NCBI RefSeq assembly: GCF_029223585.1 | Contig: NZ_CP119423.1 | Coordinates: 1,426,001 to 1,490,000, forward strand | DNA: 64,000 nt | Reading direction: 5' to 3' | Source: Photobacterium sp. DA100 | GTDB taxonomy: Bacteria > Pseudomonadota > Gammaproteobacteria > Enterobacterales > Vibrionaceae | Shown: positions 8,995 to 18,014 of the stretch, in pieces | Layout of the letters: every line of letters starts with the position of its first letter | How positions within the stretch are numbered: position 1 is the stretch's first letter | Notes under the pieces: generated by a model | The model's database searches: none | What the model was told of the DNA's origin: nothing | What the model saw: the letters and a program-made list of their open reading frames with translations, nothing else | Translations under genes and position numbers: made by a program

Positions 8995-9395
8995 TACTTT
9001 GAACACTCTATGACGCTGTTCATAAATGTTTAATACCTGTCCAATTTGATCTCTGTTCCAGTTATTGCTGCAACCTGTATGGAGGAATACAAGTAATTTA
9101 CCTACTAATCAGACAGATAGCATGGCCATGATATGGCGGGGCGTCGAAGGCGACCGCGATGGAGCAGGCTGAAATTGTCGCTGAAATCCACCTGGTTTTA
9201 CCACTGTAAAAAGACCTGTCGAAGTTGCCCTTTTTTTTTCTGATTATCGCTTTTTTGCTTCATCAGCTGCTGCTGTTATGCCCAATTGGACAAAGCTTGC
9301 GCGCTGTAACTGGGGGGGATTGGCCAGATGAAATCAATATTTGATGTTGGCTCTGTTACAATTAGCCCCACAGCGAGTTCAATGAAAGCATCATA
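8995..9395. other. Intergenic region between divergent pstS and LysR genes
   Basis: About 400 bases without a supported gene. It should hold the pstS promoter region on the left and the LysR gene promoter on the right. A run of nine T near 9230 and the purine-poor patch around it are the only notable features. Confidence 0.4.
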
Positions 9396-10313
9396 ATGAT
9401 TAAAAAAGCCCAACAGATGGTGGTGTTCAATGCACTGACTCATCAGCGCAGCTTTACCAAAGCTGCGCAACTGCTCGATATATCCCGCACCCAGGTCAGT
9501 AAGCAGGTCCAGCAACTGGAGCAAAGGCTCGGGGTACAGTTGGTGCAGCGCACGACCCGTTCATTTGCCTTGACCGAAGCGGGTGAGCGCTTTGCGGTGC
9601 ACTGTGCCAATATTGTGGCTGAAATAAACGAAGCGGAAAGCGAGCTTGTTCAGAGCAGTGATAGCATGCAGGGGATTTTGCGGGTTGGCAGCGCCCAATC
9701 ATTCGCCCGCCATCACATTGCGCCATACCTGGCGGCTTTTCATCAGCAATACCCTCAGTTAGATGTTGAGATGAGCTTATTTGATCACAAGGTTGATCTT
9801 ATCGCCGAGCAGCTGGATTTGTGGATCGGGATGACGGATTCGCCCCCGGAAGGGTTCGTGGCACGGCATTTGGCCGATTGTCATTTCGTCCTCGCCGCCA
9901 GCCCTGACTATCTGGCCCGCCGAGGTGTGCCTTATCGACCTGAAGATTTGGCGGGCCATAACTGTATTACCTATTACAGCCGGGAGCGCAAAGATAATAT
10001 TTGGAGCTTCGAGCAAGGCGGCGAGCAGCAAAATATCAAGGTATCGGGAAATTACCGGGTCGATTCGGCGGATGCGATCCTTGATGCGACCTTGTCAGGC
10101 CATGGGGTGGGGTACTTGGCAACCTACCTATTGGATAAGGAGTTTCAGGAAGGGCGGCTGGTCCGTTTACTGCCTGATTGGCAGCTCTCCCAATATATGC
10201 CGCTGTATGCTGTATACCCCCGTTATCAGTACCTGCCAAAGAAGGTGCAGGCCTTCCTGGATTTTGTCAGGGGGAAAATTGGTGAGCCAGTGTACTGGGA
10301 CAAGGTGCTTTAA
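9396..10313 (+). CDS. LysR-family transcriptional regulator
   Basis: A 305-residue LysR protein. The winged helix-turn-helix is at residues 5-62 (FTKAAQLLDISRTQVSKQVQQLEQRLGVQLVQRTTR). The rest is the two-lobed effector domain (GILRVGSAQSFARHHIAPYLAAF; later GHGVGYLATYLL). It belongs to the group whose members usually act on a neighbouring gene or on efflux or redox genes. The next gene downstream is a nucleoside transporter on the same strand after a 250-base gap, and pstS lies divergently; I cannot tell which is its target. Confidence 0.88.
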   Translation: MIKKAQQMVVFNALTHQRSFTKAAQLLDISRTQVSKQVQQLEQRLGVQLVQRTTRSFALTEAGERFAVHCANIVAEINEAESELVQSSDSMQGILRVGSAQSFARHHIAPYLAAFHQQYPQLDVEMSLFDHKVDLIAEQLDLWIGMTDSPPEGFVARHLADCHFVLAASPDYLARRGVPYRPEDLAGHNCITYYSRERKDNIWSFEQGGEQQNIKVSGNYRVDSADAILDATLSGHGVGYLATYLLDKEFQEGRLVRLLPDWQLSQYMPLYAVYPRYQYLPKKVQAFLDFVRGKIGEPVYWDKVL

Positions 10314-10565
10314 TCATCAACCGGCCACCGAATACGGTATCGTTTTCGTCTGAGTCGAGGAGAGAATTGTCAACTATAGTGACAATAGTATCCCGTATAT
10401 GCACTAATCATGACTAAACAGCATGATTTGCCGTTTCTATAAGCAAAATCCAAGGCTGATGTGGCTAAAGTGTAAATATGTGTAACAAGTTGATCCTTGT
10501 CACAGTTTTAATTCTGAATAGAATGCCTCCGCAATCGTTTACTAACAAATTTGTGGAGTTTGGCC

Positions 10566-11783
10566 ATGAGCTATCTGGTCAGTGCACTAGGCGTGATGAC
10601 GCTTTTTGCGGTTGCAGTTCTATTCTCTGAAAATCGTCGTGAAATCAACTGGCGTACCGTGGGTGGTGCCTTTGCCATTCAGCTAGTTTTTGCCGGCTTT
10701 ATCTTATATGTCCCGGTAGGTCGTGAGATCCTCAACTCTGTGTCCTCGGCGGTTTCAGGAATTATCGATTACGGCCGTGTGGGCACTGAATTCCTGTTTG
10801 GCGAACTGGCCCAGTTCAAACTAGGCTTTATTTTCGCGGTAAATGTCCTACCGACGATCGTTTTCTTCTCGGCTCTGATCTCTGTGCTGTACTACCTCGG
10901 CGTAATGGGCTTTATCATTCGCAGCATCGGTGGTTTGCTGCAGCGTATGCTGGGCACTAGCCGTACCGAATCGATGTCGGCGACCGCGAATATCTTTGTC
11001 GGCTCGGTAGAGGCGCCTTTGGTTGTGCGTCCTTACCTAGCCAAGATGAGCCGCTCGGAACTGTTTGCCGTGATGGTAGGCGGCCTGGCCTCTGTGGCTG
11101 GTGGTACTTTGGTTGGCTACGCGGGCCTGGGTGTTGATATCAGCTACTTGATTGCTGCTAGCTTCATGTCTGCACCAGCAGGTTTGATGATGGCAAAAAT
11201 CTTGGTGCCTCAGACAGAAGTGATCAACGATGACGACGCGGCCGATGAAGGCGGTGAAGACGAGCCAGTTAACATTATTGATGCGGCTACGCAGGGTGCG
11301 TTGAGCGGCCTGCAAATTGTGATGGCCGTTGGTGCCAGCTTGTTGGCGATTATCAGCTTGATTGCTTTGATCAATGGTGGTCTGGCTCACGTGGGTGACT
11401 GGACGGGGATCGACAACCTGAGCCTTGAGCTGATTTTTGGTTACCTGTTCGCGCCAGTGGCATGGTTGATTGGCGTGCCTTGGTCTGAGGCCACGGTAGC
11501 TGCTAGCTTGATCGGTAAGAAGATTGCCGTTAACGAGTTTGTTGCGTTTGCCGATCTGATTGCCGTGAAAGATCAGCTCAGCAGCCACTCGCAGGCTATC
11601 GTGACATTTGCCTTGTGCGGTTTTGCCAACCTGACTTCTATTGCCATGTTGATGGGTGGTCTGGGTGGTGTCGTGCCAAGCCGACGTCCTGATATTGCCC
11701 GCCTGGGGTTCAAGGCAATCTTTGCTGCAACCTTGGCAAACCTGATGAGTGCAACAATCGCCGGCGTGTTCTTGTCTTTCTAA
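10566..11783 (+). CDS. nupC: Concentrative nucleoside transporter (CNT/NupC family)
   Basis: A 405-residue polytopic inner-membrane protein closely resembling the V. cholerae CNT of known structure: it imports nucleosides with sodium. Matching landmarks are AVLFSENRREINWRTVGGAF, FFSALISVLYYLGVM, MLGTSRTESMSATANIFVG, EAPLVVRPYLAKM, GVPWSEATVA and FALCGFANLTSIAMLMGGLG. The ATG at 10566 with GGAG upstream is preferred to a TTG 15 bases earlier. Oddity: in the substrate loop, where vcCNT has G-Q-T-E-A-P, this protein reads G-S-V-E-A-P, so the base-contacting glutamine is a serine. That may shift selectivity. The comparison is from memory of the vcCNT sequence. Confidence 0.92.
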   Translation: MSYLVSALGVMTLFAVAVLFSENRREINWRTVGGAFAIQLVFAGFILYVPVGREILNSVSSAVSGIIDYGRVGTEFLFGELAQFKLGFIFAVNVLPTIVFFSALISVLYYLGVMGFIIRSIGGLLQRMLGTSRTESMSATANIFVGSVEAPLVVRPYLAKMSRSELFAVMVGGLASVAGGTLVGYAGLGVDISYLIAASFMSAPAGLMMAKILVPQTEVINDDDAADEGGEDEPVNIIDAATQGALSGLQIVMAVGASLLAIISLIALINGGLAHVGDWTGIDNLSLELIFGYLFAPVAWLIGVPWSEATVAASLIGKKIAVNEFVAFADLIAVKDQLSSHSQAIVTFALCGFANLTSIAMLMGGLGGVVPSRRPDIARLGFKAIFAATLANLMSATIAGVFLSF

Positions 11784-11811
11784 CGACGGGAGAGGCAATC
11801 AGCGCACAAAA

Positions 11812-11843
11812 GAAAACAGAGTGCAAAGCACTCTGTTTTTTTA
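11812..11843 (+). terminator. Terminator after nupC
   Basis: Stem AACAGAGTGC, loop AAA, GCACTCTGTT followed by a T-tract, about 30 bases after the nupC stop. Confidence 0.9.
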
Positions 11844-11964
11844 TTAATAGTATGCTCTCGGGGAACATACAAACTGCAATATAAGACCTAAGGACCATTT
11901 GAGTATAAGTGGGCAATCCGGTAGTGTCTGTCTCACAAGTGATATATGACCCGATATAGGCGAA

Positions 11965-12243
11965 ATGATGAAATCAGACGTCGATAAGCTACTGAATCAA
12001 CATTGCGAACTTATCCATTCTGAAGATAAGAAAGTCGTATCACACCGCCAACGCGAAGACGGTGATTGGATAATGCATTCCCTGATGCTTGAGGGATGTG
12101 ATGTTCCGTTCAAATTCAAGCGCAAGAAAAAGTACCAATCACTGGCGGGAGCAAAGGTCAATCTGACCTACTATCCGGCTTCTGAGGTAGTGGCCGGATT
12201 GAGCTTTGAAGTGATGAAGGTGGTACGCATCAAACGCGCCTGA
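11965..12243 (+). CDS. Conserved small protein of unknown function
   Basis: A 92-residue soluble protein with no signal peptide or membrane segment. It is basic in the middle (FKFKRKKKYQSLAGAKVNL) and ends in a lysine/arginine-rich tail (MKVVRIKRA). Composition and codon use are protein-like, so I accept it as a gene, but I recognise no family. Two ATGs stand together at the start with only a weak purine patch before them. It faces the GH16 gene tail to tail with 17 bases between stops. Confidence 0.65.
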   Translation: MMKSDVDKLLNQHCELIHSEDKKVVSHRQREDGDWIMHSLMLEGCDVPFKFKRKKKYQSLAGAKVNLTYYPASEVVAGLSFEVMKVVRIKRA

Positions 12244-12260
12244 TGGGCATAAAGCCATAA

Positions 12261-13055
12261 CTAGTTTCCCTGCGCGCATGTTGGGGCGGGCACAAAGCGG
12301 AAGTTCTTGTACTCGGCCGTCACGGTAGTGGCGGGGTTCTGGCTGAACTCGCCAGCCCAGTTCGAAATCTGATGGTTGGTTGCCCACACATTGGCCATTA
12401 TCCGGAGCCGGCTGTCTGCCGCTGAAGGGGTGGGATCATCGCCGGTGCTCTGCACGCTATGGACTAGCTTGCCATCGATATACCAGCTGATGGCGTCTTT
12501 GGTCCATTTGATACCGTAGCGGTGAAAATCTTGCGAGGCATCAAAATCCAAGTAGATCAGGTGTTCGTGGCTGCGGGCTTGGCTGTCATGGTTGGTCCAG
12601 AAGTTGACTTGCATGACACTGGTATTGTGACCCAAGAACTCGATATCGATTTCGTTGTGCTTGCCATTGCCATCTTCCGGTTTGTCATAAGGGCCTGCAA
12701 ACAGGAAGAACGAGCTGACCACCCCAGGCTCCGCGATTGGTTTCATTTCCACTTCGTAGCAGCCATAACCATAAAACTCATGGCTTCTTAATTCACCTGA
12801 TTGAAATTCAAACTCATCCGCTCCGTTGGGCGAGTGACTCAATGTAATCGCCATACCGTCTGCCGAATGAGAAATGGCTTCCCCCTCCCAGCGGTTGTCG
12901 AACGGAAAGCCATTGCACCAGCCATCGGATTTCCACCAAAGCGCAGTATGTAGTGCCGTAAGGGGATCTGTAATTGAGTTACCAGCAAGCAAAAACGGCG
13001 ACATTGTTAGCATATTGAATAAGCCTGCTGTATGGAGTAGAGATCGTAACGACAT
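12261..13055 (-). CDS. Secreted GH16 beta-glucanase (lichenase/ExoK-like)
   Basis: A 264-residue glycoside hydrolase family 16 enzyme, which cleaves beta-1,3/1,4-type glucans by a retaining mechanism. An N-terminal hydrophobic segment to about residue 25 looks like a signal peptide. The catalytic motif E-I-D-I-E-F is at residues 135-140, with E135 as likely nucleophile and E139 as acid/base. Other lichenase-type landmarks are SDGWCNGFPFDNRW (44-56), ELRSHEFYGYGCYEVEMKP (88-106) and FHRYGIKWTKDAISWYIDG (177-195). It stands beside the polysaccharide genes; in ExoK-type systems such enzymes trim the nascent polymer. It suggests, but does not prove, a glucan with beta-1,3/1,4 links. Confidence 0.85.
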   Translation of the reverse strand: MSLRSLLHTAGLFNMLTMSPFLLAGNSITDPLTALHTALWWKSDGWCNGFPFDNRWEGEAISHSADGMAITLSHSPNGADEFEFQSGELRSHEFYGYGCYEVEMKPIAEPGVVSSFFLFAGPYDKPEDGNGKHNEIDIEFLGHNTSVMQVNFWTNHDSQARSHEHLIYLDFDASQDFHRYGIKWTKDAISWYIDGKLVHSVQSTGDDPTPSAADSRLRIMANVWATNHQISNWAGEFSQNPATTVTAEYKNFRFVPAPTCAQGN

Positions 13056-13184
13056 AAATACTGATCCATGAGAAATAAAAGTGCCAGAACTAAATGTAGC
13101 AGGATTTTTTTGCTCTATAGCTAGAGGGCTGTATTGGATTTGGGACGAAATTTAAAATTGTGCGACAAGGCTTTATAGCGGGCA

Positions 13185-14630
13185 CTAAAGTGCGGCACTG
13201 CTCGGCTTAATGAGCGGAGTAAAGTGACGCTTTTTATACCATAAGGCACTCAAAATCAGGGAGTTGGTGTTAATGTTATAGGCGCTGTTTGGACCGCCAT
13301 TTAGATAGACGCCGGTGGGGATCGCTCGATGTGGCAGACTGTTAGCGACCACCTGTTCGGCAAGTTCGTACCCGAAATCATCACCATCAAATAGTACACT
13401 CAGGGCAAAGGCCGCTTTATTGCTAAAAATTTGCGGGTTTTCGATCGGTTGACCACCAGGTGCGATACTGACCCACGCCTTGCCATAGATATACATATTG
13501 TTGTAAGAAAACCACGGCGATCGGCTCATGGCATCTTCGGCAAATACCCAATAGCTTGCTTCTTTGGCTGATTTTAATTTGTGTAATTCGAATAGGGCAT
13601 TGAGTTGGTTCCACCATTGGTTCTGACTGCCGATCTCTATGCCCAAGAGCACATAGGGATCAGTGGTGAAATAAGCGAGGTTTCTCTGATCAACCAGAAG
13701 CGGTATTCCCTCGACGGTCACTTGTGCGATGTCTTGCTGCTTGTAGGCTGCACTGACATCAAACCCGAACAGTTTATAGCCGTACGCGGCATATTGCAGA
13801 TAGCCAAGCCGGCCTTCTTGGCGGTAGTGGCTATTTTGGCCTGTTTTGAGCTCGCCGTACAATGTGCCCTGGAAAACCGCTTTTTCTAATTGCCACTTGT
13901 CGACAATATGTTGAATCGCGGGTCTGAGCTCCGGTTTGTGTGTTTGGAGTATTTCAAGCCAAATTAATAACCTACCTATATCTAAAGCGGACCAGCCATT
14001 GCCATTGGAGCGGTGAGTGCTAAACCTGCCCGAGGGCTTAGCCGAACGGGTGCTGTACTCCCGGTTAGGCAAAGATTGTTGGTAGAGTGGGAGTGTCAGC
14101 AGGGCATCTAAGGTTTTTGCTAGTTTGTCATTGGCTTGTTCGGTCGTGATGAGAGCCAGTCCTTCGGCAGAAAGTATGGCTGCAATACCGCTGGCGACAT
14201 CCCACATCGTTGTGTGGTGATAGCCTTGGACTGAATTGAAGAGGCCAGTTTTGTCATTCCAATTTTGTTCGAAATAGTAATAGGCTTTTTTGGCAAGCAG
14301 CTTGTCATTTCGGCTAAGGGTGACAGCAGAAAGAGGGGAAGTGGTTAGCTCCGTACGGGAGGGAGTGATAAGCACGAGAGGTGCGGCTTCATTCTTAGAA
14401 GCTTCTTCTTCGTTTGTCATCACGGGGGCGATAGCCCGACGCTGAAATTGGATATCACTGCCTGTGATGCTCTGCTGGTTGGGGATTATACTGCGCGCGC
14501 CATAAAAACTGGGATCACTCTCTTTTGTTTCAGTATCGAAAACAGCATGTACAGAAAGCGGCATCCATGATGCGGCAAGCAGTGTGGCGGTTTGAAGCGC
14601 TTTTCTTGTCTTCCGGGCTGTTTTCAGCAT
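13185..14630 (-). CDS. DUF3131 periplasmic protein (copy A)
   Basis: A 481-residue exported protein. Start MLKTARKTRK (ATG 14630) is chosen because AAGGA lies about 10 bases upstream; a TTG nine bases earlier touches that AAGGA directly. A signal peptide ends near ...MPLSVHA. After a variable 80-residue linker comes a DUF3131 domain: YYYFEQNWNDKTGLFNSVQG, HTTMWDVAS, LPNREYST, GWSALDIGRLLIW, YRQEGRLGYLQYAAYG and GKAWVSI. The pattern of paired helices with W, D and E at loop positions resembles alpha/alpha-toroid carbohydrate-active proteins; activity is not established. Unlike copies B-D it lies on the minus strand and is soluble. Confidence 0.85.
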   Translation of the reverse strand: MLKTARKTRKALQTATLLAASWMPLSVHAVFDTETKESDPSFYGARSIIPNQQSITGSDIQFQRRAIAPVMTNEEEASKNEAAPLVLITPSRTELTTSPLSAVTLSRNDKLLAKKAYYYFEQNWNDKTGLFNSVQGYHHTTMWDVASGIAAILSAEGLALITTEQANDKLAKTLDALLTLPLYQQSLPNREYSTRSAKPSGRFSTHRSNGNGWSALDIGRLLIWLEILQTHKPELRPAIQHIVDKWQLEKAVFQGTLYGELKTGQNSHYRQEGRLGYLQYAAYGYKLFGFDVSAAYKQQDIAQVTVEGIPLLVDQRNLAYFTTDPYVLLGIEIGSQNQWWNQLNALFELHKLKSAKEASYWVFAEDAMSRSPWFSYNNMYIYGKAWVSIAPGGQPIENPQIFSNKAAFALSVLFDGDDFGYELAEQVVANSLPHRAIPTGVYLNGGPNSAYNINTNSLILSALWYKKRHFTPLIKPSSAAL

Positions 14631-14919
14631 TAGGCACAATTCCTTGTCCTGACTATCTAATAAGTTATATCGGTTTAGCTTAGGCGTTGGGATAGTGCAC
14701 TTTATATACTGAGTGAAAATGTGACGTTAATCGCGTCATAACCCTATGATGCCTCATTAATTATCTGAACCTTTGCCATTGATGTTTATTTACGCGTCCT
14801 ATAATTGATACGGAAGCTGGCGGCAACAGGACGTCGTTAAAGGTCGTGTTCAGGCTGAACTGAGCTAGATGACTTGGCCTGGGCATTGCCATACAGGGAG
14901 CGTGATAAGTGGTGGGGCT

Positions 14920-15189
14920 ATGGCATTTGATATTGTCTTTTGGTTTTTCTTTTATTTGGCGTTTTTCTGTCTATCGACCTACTTGGGTTACCAAAAAGGG
15001 AATTTGATAGCGGGTATTTTACTGGGGTATGTCCTGGGCCCGATTGGCGCCTTGCTGATGTTTATGAGTAAAGATAGAAAGCATATTACCTGCCCGTCAT
15101 GCCATGCTGAAATCAATAGGCGTGCGTATATTTGCCCCAAGTGTCATGTGAAAATCGGAATAAAATCAGAAGCGGTGCGGGAGGAATGA
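14920..15189 (+). CDS. Small membrane protein with zinc ribbon
   Basis: From the ATG at 14920 an 89-residue protein: two hydrophobic segments (IVFWFFFYLAFFCLSTYLGY and LIAGILLGYVLGPIGALLMF) followed by a cytoplasmic tail with C-P-S-C and C-P-K-C pairs that make a zinc ribbon. Starts at 14869 or 14902 in the same frame are possible; none has a clean ribosome-binding site. Similar small proteins of unknown role occur in marine gammaproteobacteria. It sits between two convergent polysaccharide-locus genes but may be unrelated to them. Confidence 0.65.
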   Translation: MAFDIVFWFFFYLAFFCLSTYLGYQKGNLIAGILLGYVLGPIGALLMFMSKDRKHITCPSCHAEINRRAYICPKCHVKIGIKSEAVREE

Positions 15190-15218
15190 GGTGAAACAAA
15201 TCTGCCTGTGTCTCTCAA

Positions 15219-16223
15219 TCAAAAAGAAAAAGAGTAGGCGAGGGTAACAGAGCCATCTTTAAATCGCCCTGTGTCGTCGGCGCGGTCGGATGAATTCCAT
15301 CGGTTTCCAGAGTAGTTGTTGTACTGGATGGTAATTGTGCCAGGCCGCCAGTCGAAATAGCCAAAGCCATAGGTATAGTCTGGGTTCCAGGGCTGCTGTT
15401 GTGAACTGTCAAAGTAATAAAAGGCAGTACCGTTAACATACCAGTTGCCATAGATGGAGTACTTGCAACCCAGGCTGAGGGTTTTATGGCCTGTCATGTA
15501 GGAGGTGGTGTCGAGGTCGAAATACTCATGGGTGTAGTTGAAGTCAATTTGACAGCCAATGGCCCCCTCATCGGTAAAGGTGAACCAGCTTTTTACTGGG
15601 TCGACGACAGGAAACTTCCAGCCCAGCGACCACGTCCCTTGATCGAAGTTGGTAACAGGTTGCTCATTAGTGGCCTTAAAACGGTTACCACCATAATTGG
15701 CATAAACGAGGCTCAAGGTATAGGGACGCCAATCACTGTAACCGAACACATAGGTAAAGTCTGGATTCCAGGGTTGCTGCTGTTCTCTGTCCCAATAGTG
15801 ATAGAGTGTGCCGGAGATAAACCAGTTACCTAATACCGTGTACTTGAGTGAGAGGGTGGTGGTCATATTGGTATTGACTGGTACATTCGTCGCGTTGACT
15901 GGGATATTGGCCGCAGGGGTGTCGATGAGAGGGTAACCAATCCCAAGACTGCCACTCAGACCATGCAGGAAAGACTTATCCTCATTGTTGTCCCACTCTT
16001 CGAAAGGAAAGTAGAAGGAGCTCGACACGCCTTTCCAGATTAAATTCGCTTCTGATGTCTCTTGGTCTTCTTCAACAACGGTGTGTTTTACAGCCTTGGT
16101 TAATGATGGCGAGCTGGGTGCCTGAGCGTGTTTGCGTGTTTCGCTCATATACTCATCGGCCATGCAGGGCATAGCTAAAGGCAGAAGCAAAAGAAACACA
16201 CTGAAACAACGCAAGCCTATCAT
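15219..16223 (-). CDS. Outer-membrane beta-barrel-like protein with internal duplication
   Basis: A 334-residue protein. The ATG at 16223 is preferred to an upstream TTG because it gives a clean signal peptide (MIGLRCFSVFLLLLPLAMPCMA, then DEYM) with GGAA before it. The mature part alternates polar and aromatic residues and ends in phenylalanine (TLAYSFSF), the usual barrel-assembly signal. Two long blocks repeat: GNWFISGTLYHYWDREQQQP-WNPDFTYVFGYSDWRP and GNWYVNGTAFYYFDSSQQQP-WNPDYTYGFGYFDWRP, each ending N-Y-x-G-N-R. I do not recognise a named family. Its place in the polysaccharide island suggests an export pore or a surface polymer-binding barrel. Confidence 0.65.
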   Translation of the reverse strand: MIGLRCFSVFLLLLPLAMPCMADEYMSETRKHAQAPSSPSLTKAVKHTVVEEDQETSEANLIWKGVSSSFYFPFEEWDNNEDKSFLHGLSGSLGIGYPLIDTPAANIPVNATNVPVNTNMTTTLSLKYTVLGNWFISGTLYHYWDREQQQPWNPDFTYVFGYSDWRPYTLSLVYANYGGNRFKATNEQPVTNFDQGTWSLGWKFPVVDPVKSWFTFTDEGAIGCQIDFNYTHEYFDLDTTSYMTGHKTLSLGCKYSIYGNWYVNGTAFYYFDSSQQQPWNPDYTYGFGYFDWRPGTITIQYNNYSGNRWNSSDRADDTGRFKDGSVTLAYSFSF

Positions 16224-16459
16224 TCTTGTATTCCGAGGGAGCAACAACTTCTAGTTGTGGCGCTAATCAAAAGCAAAGTAAACCAGTTGCAAGTGATTTT
16301 TTGAGGTAACAGACAGAAAAGAAACATTTTTTTTGTGTGCCTAGTTAAACTTACTAGAATGTATGTGTAATTTAAATTAATTACATATCGGTTGGTGTTG
16401 GGAAATTGCTATGCAGCAATGTGTTTAAGCATGATCGGCATAGTCTCACTGGTGATTCA

Positions 16460-17719
16460 ATGAAGAAACTCTTGCTGGTTGACGATAACAGAACCATGCT
16501 CCTTTTCATGGAAAAGGTGCTGTCCAAGCGTGGGTTTGACGTCATTACGGCCAGTGATGGTATGCATGCATTGCAAGTTTTGGGCGACAGGCAAGATATC
16601 CAGTTTGTGTTGAGTGATTGGATGATGCCGGAAATGGACGGTATCGAATTGTGCTCAAGGGTGAAAGCGGCGGATTACGGGCGCTATTTGTTCTTCATGT
16701 TGTTATCAGGCAAAGACGACAAGGAGTCTATCGTCAGCGGCATCAATGCTGGGGCTGATGACTTTGTGGTCAAAGATACCCATGTCGATGAGTTGGTGGC
16801 TCGCATTGAGGCGGGGTTTCGGACATTGGCACTGCACAATGAAATCACGGCCAAGAATGATGCATTAGACAATGCGTACGCCACCATGAAAAAGGATTTG
16901 GAATCGGCGGGTGAGTTGCTCAAGCGTTTATTGCCGACTGAAAACACCATGTCTGGCGTAGAGCTGAGTTATGTTTCTATTCCTAGCGCACAAATCGGCG
17001 GGGATATGCTGGGCTACATGAAACTGGACGAGGAGCATGTTGCCATTTATTTATTGGATGTCGCCGGTCACGGAGTGTCATCGGCACTGTTGTCTTTTTC
17101 TGTTCAGCAAAGTATCGCGGTGACCTCTGGAAATAGCGCGATTGTCAAAACGGTATCGGATGAGCCGCCATTCTACCGCATAAGCCAGCCCCATGAGGTT
17201 CTGAAACGCCTTAACGAGCAATACATCACCAACGATCAGAACTTACTCTATTTCACTATGGCTTATGCCGTACTGAATATTAAGACTGGCAAAATGGCTT
17301 TTTCTGTTGCAGGCCACCCGCCGCTGATTTGGTTGCATTCCCAGCGCGAAGAAGCTGAGTTGATTGGCCAGCACAGTTTTGTGGTTGGGGCATTTGATTT
17401 TGTCGAATATGAAACCTCGTATATCCAGCTTGAGCCTGGCGATAAAGTATGGATGTATTCTGACGGGATCACCGAGGCAGAAAAAGACAATGAAATGTTT
17501 TCGGAAGAAGGTTTGCGAAAATTGGTTGTTCAATTGAATGAGCAGCCAACGACGTTACAAACAGAGTTGCTGGTAAACAGTGTAAGAGATTGGCAGCAGG
17601 CTGAACAGTTTGCAGATGATGTCAGTGTGCTTGTTATTGAATGGAAGGGCAATCCAGAAAGGGAGCAGTTATGCGATATGAAACTATCTACCAAGGTCAA
17701 TGCACGGTTCTTCAAATAA
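16460..17719 (+). CDS. Response regulator with SpoIIE-type PP2C phosphatase
   Basis: A 419-residue soluble signalling protein. Residues 1-120 form a receiver domain: acidic pair D8-D9, phospho-acceptor D53 in FVLSDWMMPEMDG, and K105. Residues 130-170 form a helical linker. The rest is a PP2C/SpoIIE serine phosphatase with the metal-binding motifs Q-I-G-G-D-M, LLDVAGHG, VAGHPP, MYSDGITEA and ADDVSVLV. It most likely removes phosphate from the STAS protein encoded next, with which it overlaps by 49 bases. ATG at 16460 is chosen because the receiver domain starts there; an upstream start adds 18 non-conserved residues. Confidence 0.93.
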   Translation: MKKLLLVDDNRTMLLFMEKVLSKRGFDVITASDGMHALQVLGDRQDIQFVLSDWMMPEMDGIELCSRVKAADYGRYLFFMLLSGKDDKESIVSGINAGADDFVVKDTHVDELVARIEAGFRTLALHNEITAKNDALDNAYATMKKDLESAGELLKRLLPTENTMSGVELSYVSIPSAQIGGDMLGYMKLDEEHVAIYLLDVAGHGVSSALLSFSVQQSIAVTSGNSAIVKTVSDEPPFYRISQPHEVLKRLNEQYITNDQNLLYFTMAYAVLNIKTGKMAFSVAGHPPLIWLHSQREEAELIGQHSFVVGAFDFVEYETSYIQLEPGDKVWMYSDGITEAEKDNEMFSEEGLRKLVVQLNEQPTTLQTELLVNSVRDWQQAEQFADDVSVLVIEWKGNPEREQLCDMKLSTKVNARFFK

Positions 17720-18003
17720 AAGAAGAGCGATTTGATGCCAAGCTGGCACCGAGTTTCAGGAAAGAGGTCGAAAAACTATCGCCGAGCATTGGCACTCATT
17801 TAGTGCTTGATTTATCAGCCGTCCGATTTATGGATAGCAGTGGCCTGGGTGCTGTGATGGCAGTGTATAAAATGCTGCGTGGCAAGAAAGTCTGCGTGGT
17901 CAACCCGCAGCGTGCGGTCCAAGAGTTGCTCAAACTTACGCGTATGGACAAGCTTATCACCCGTTACGATTCCATTGAAGATGCCATTGCAACAATAGCT
18001 TAG
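17671..18003 (+). CDS. STAS-domain anti-sigma-factor antagonist
   Basis: A 110-residue single STAS domain. ATG 17671 follows a strong AAGGGAG and lies inside the end of the phosphatase gene, so the two are translationally coupled. The phosphorylatable serine is in FMDSSGLGAVMAVY (motif D-S-S-G-L-G). In partner switching the unphosphorylated STAS protein binds the kinase (149-residue HATPase protein encoded at 19214) or another target, and phosphorylation releases it. No sigma factor is encoded nearby, so the output may be direct control of polymer production, as known for SypA in Vibrio fischeri. Confidence 0.92.
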   Translation: MRYETIYQGQCTVLQIKEERFDAKLAPSFRKEVEKLSPSIGTHLVLDLSAVRFMDSSGLGAVMAVYKMLRGKKVCVVNPQRAVQELLKLTRMDKLITRYDSIEDAIATIA

Positions 18004-18014
18004 AGGAGTATGGC

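Noticed and set aside
11037..11798. 253-codon minus-strand frame over nupC
   Set aside because: Histidine- and glutamine-rich composition typical of the antisense of a membrane-protein gene; the plus strand encodes a clear transporter.
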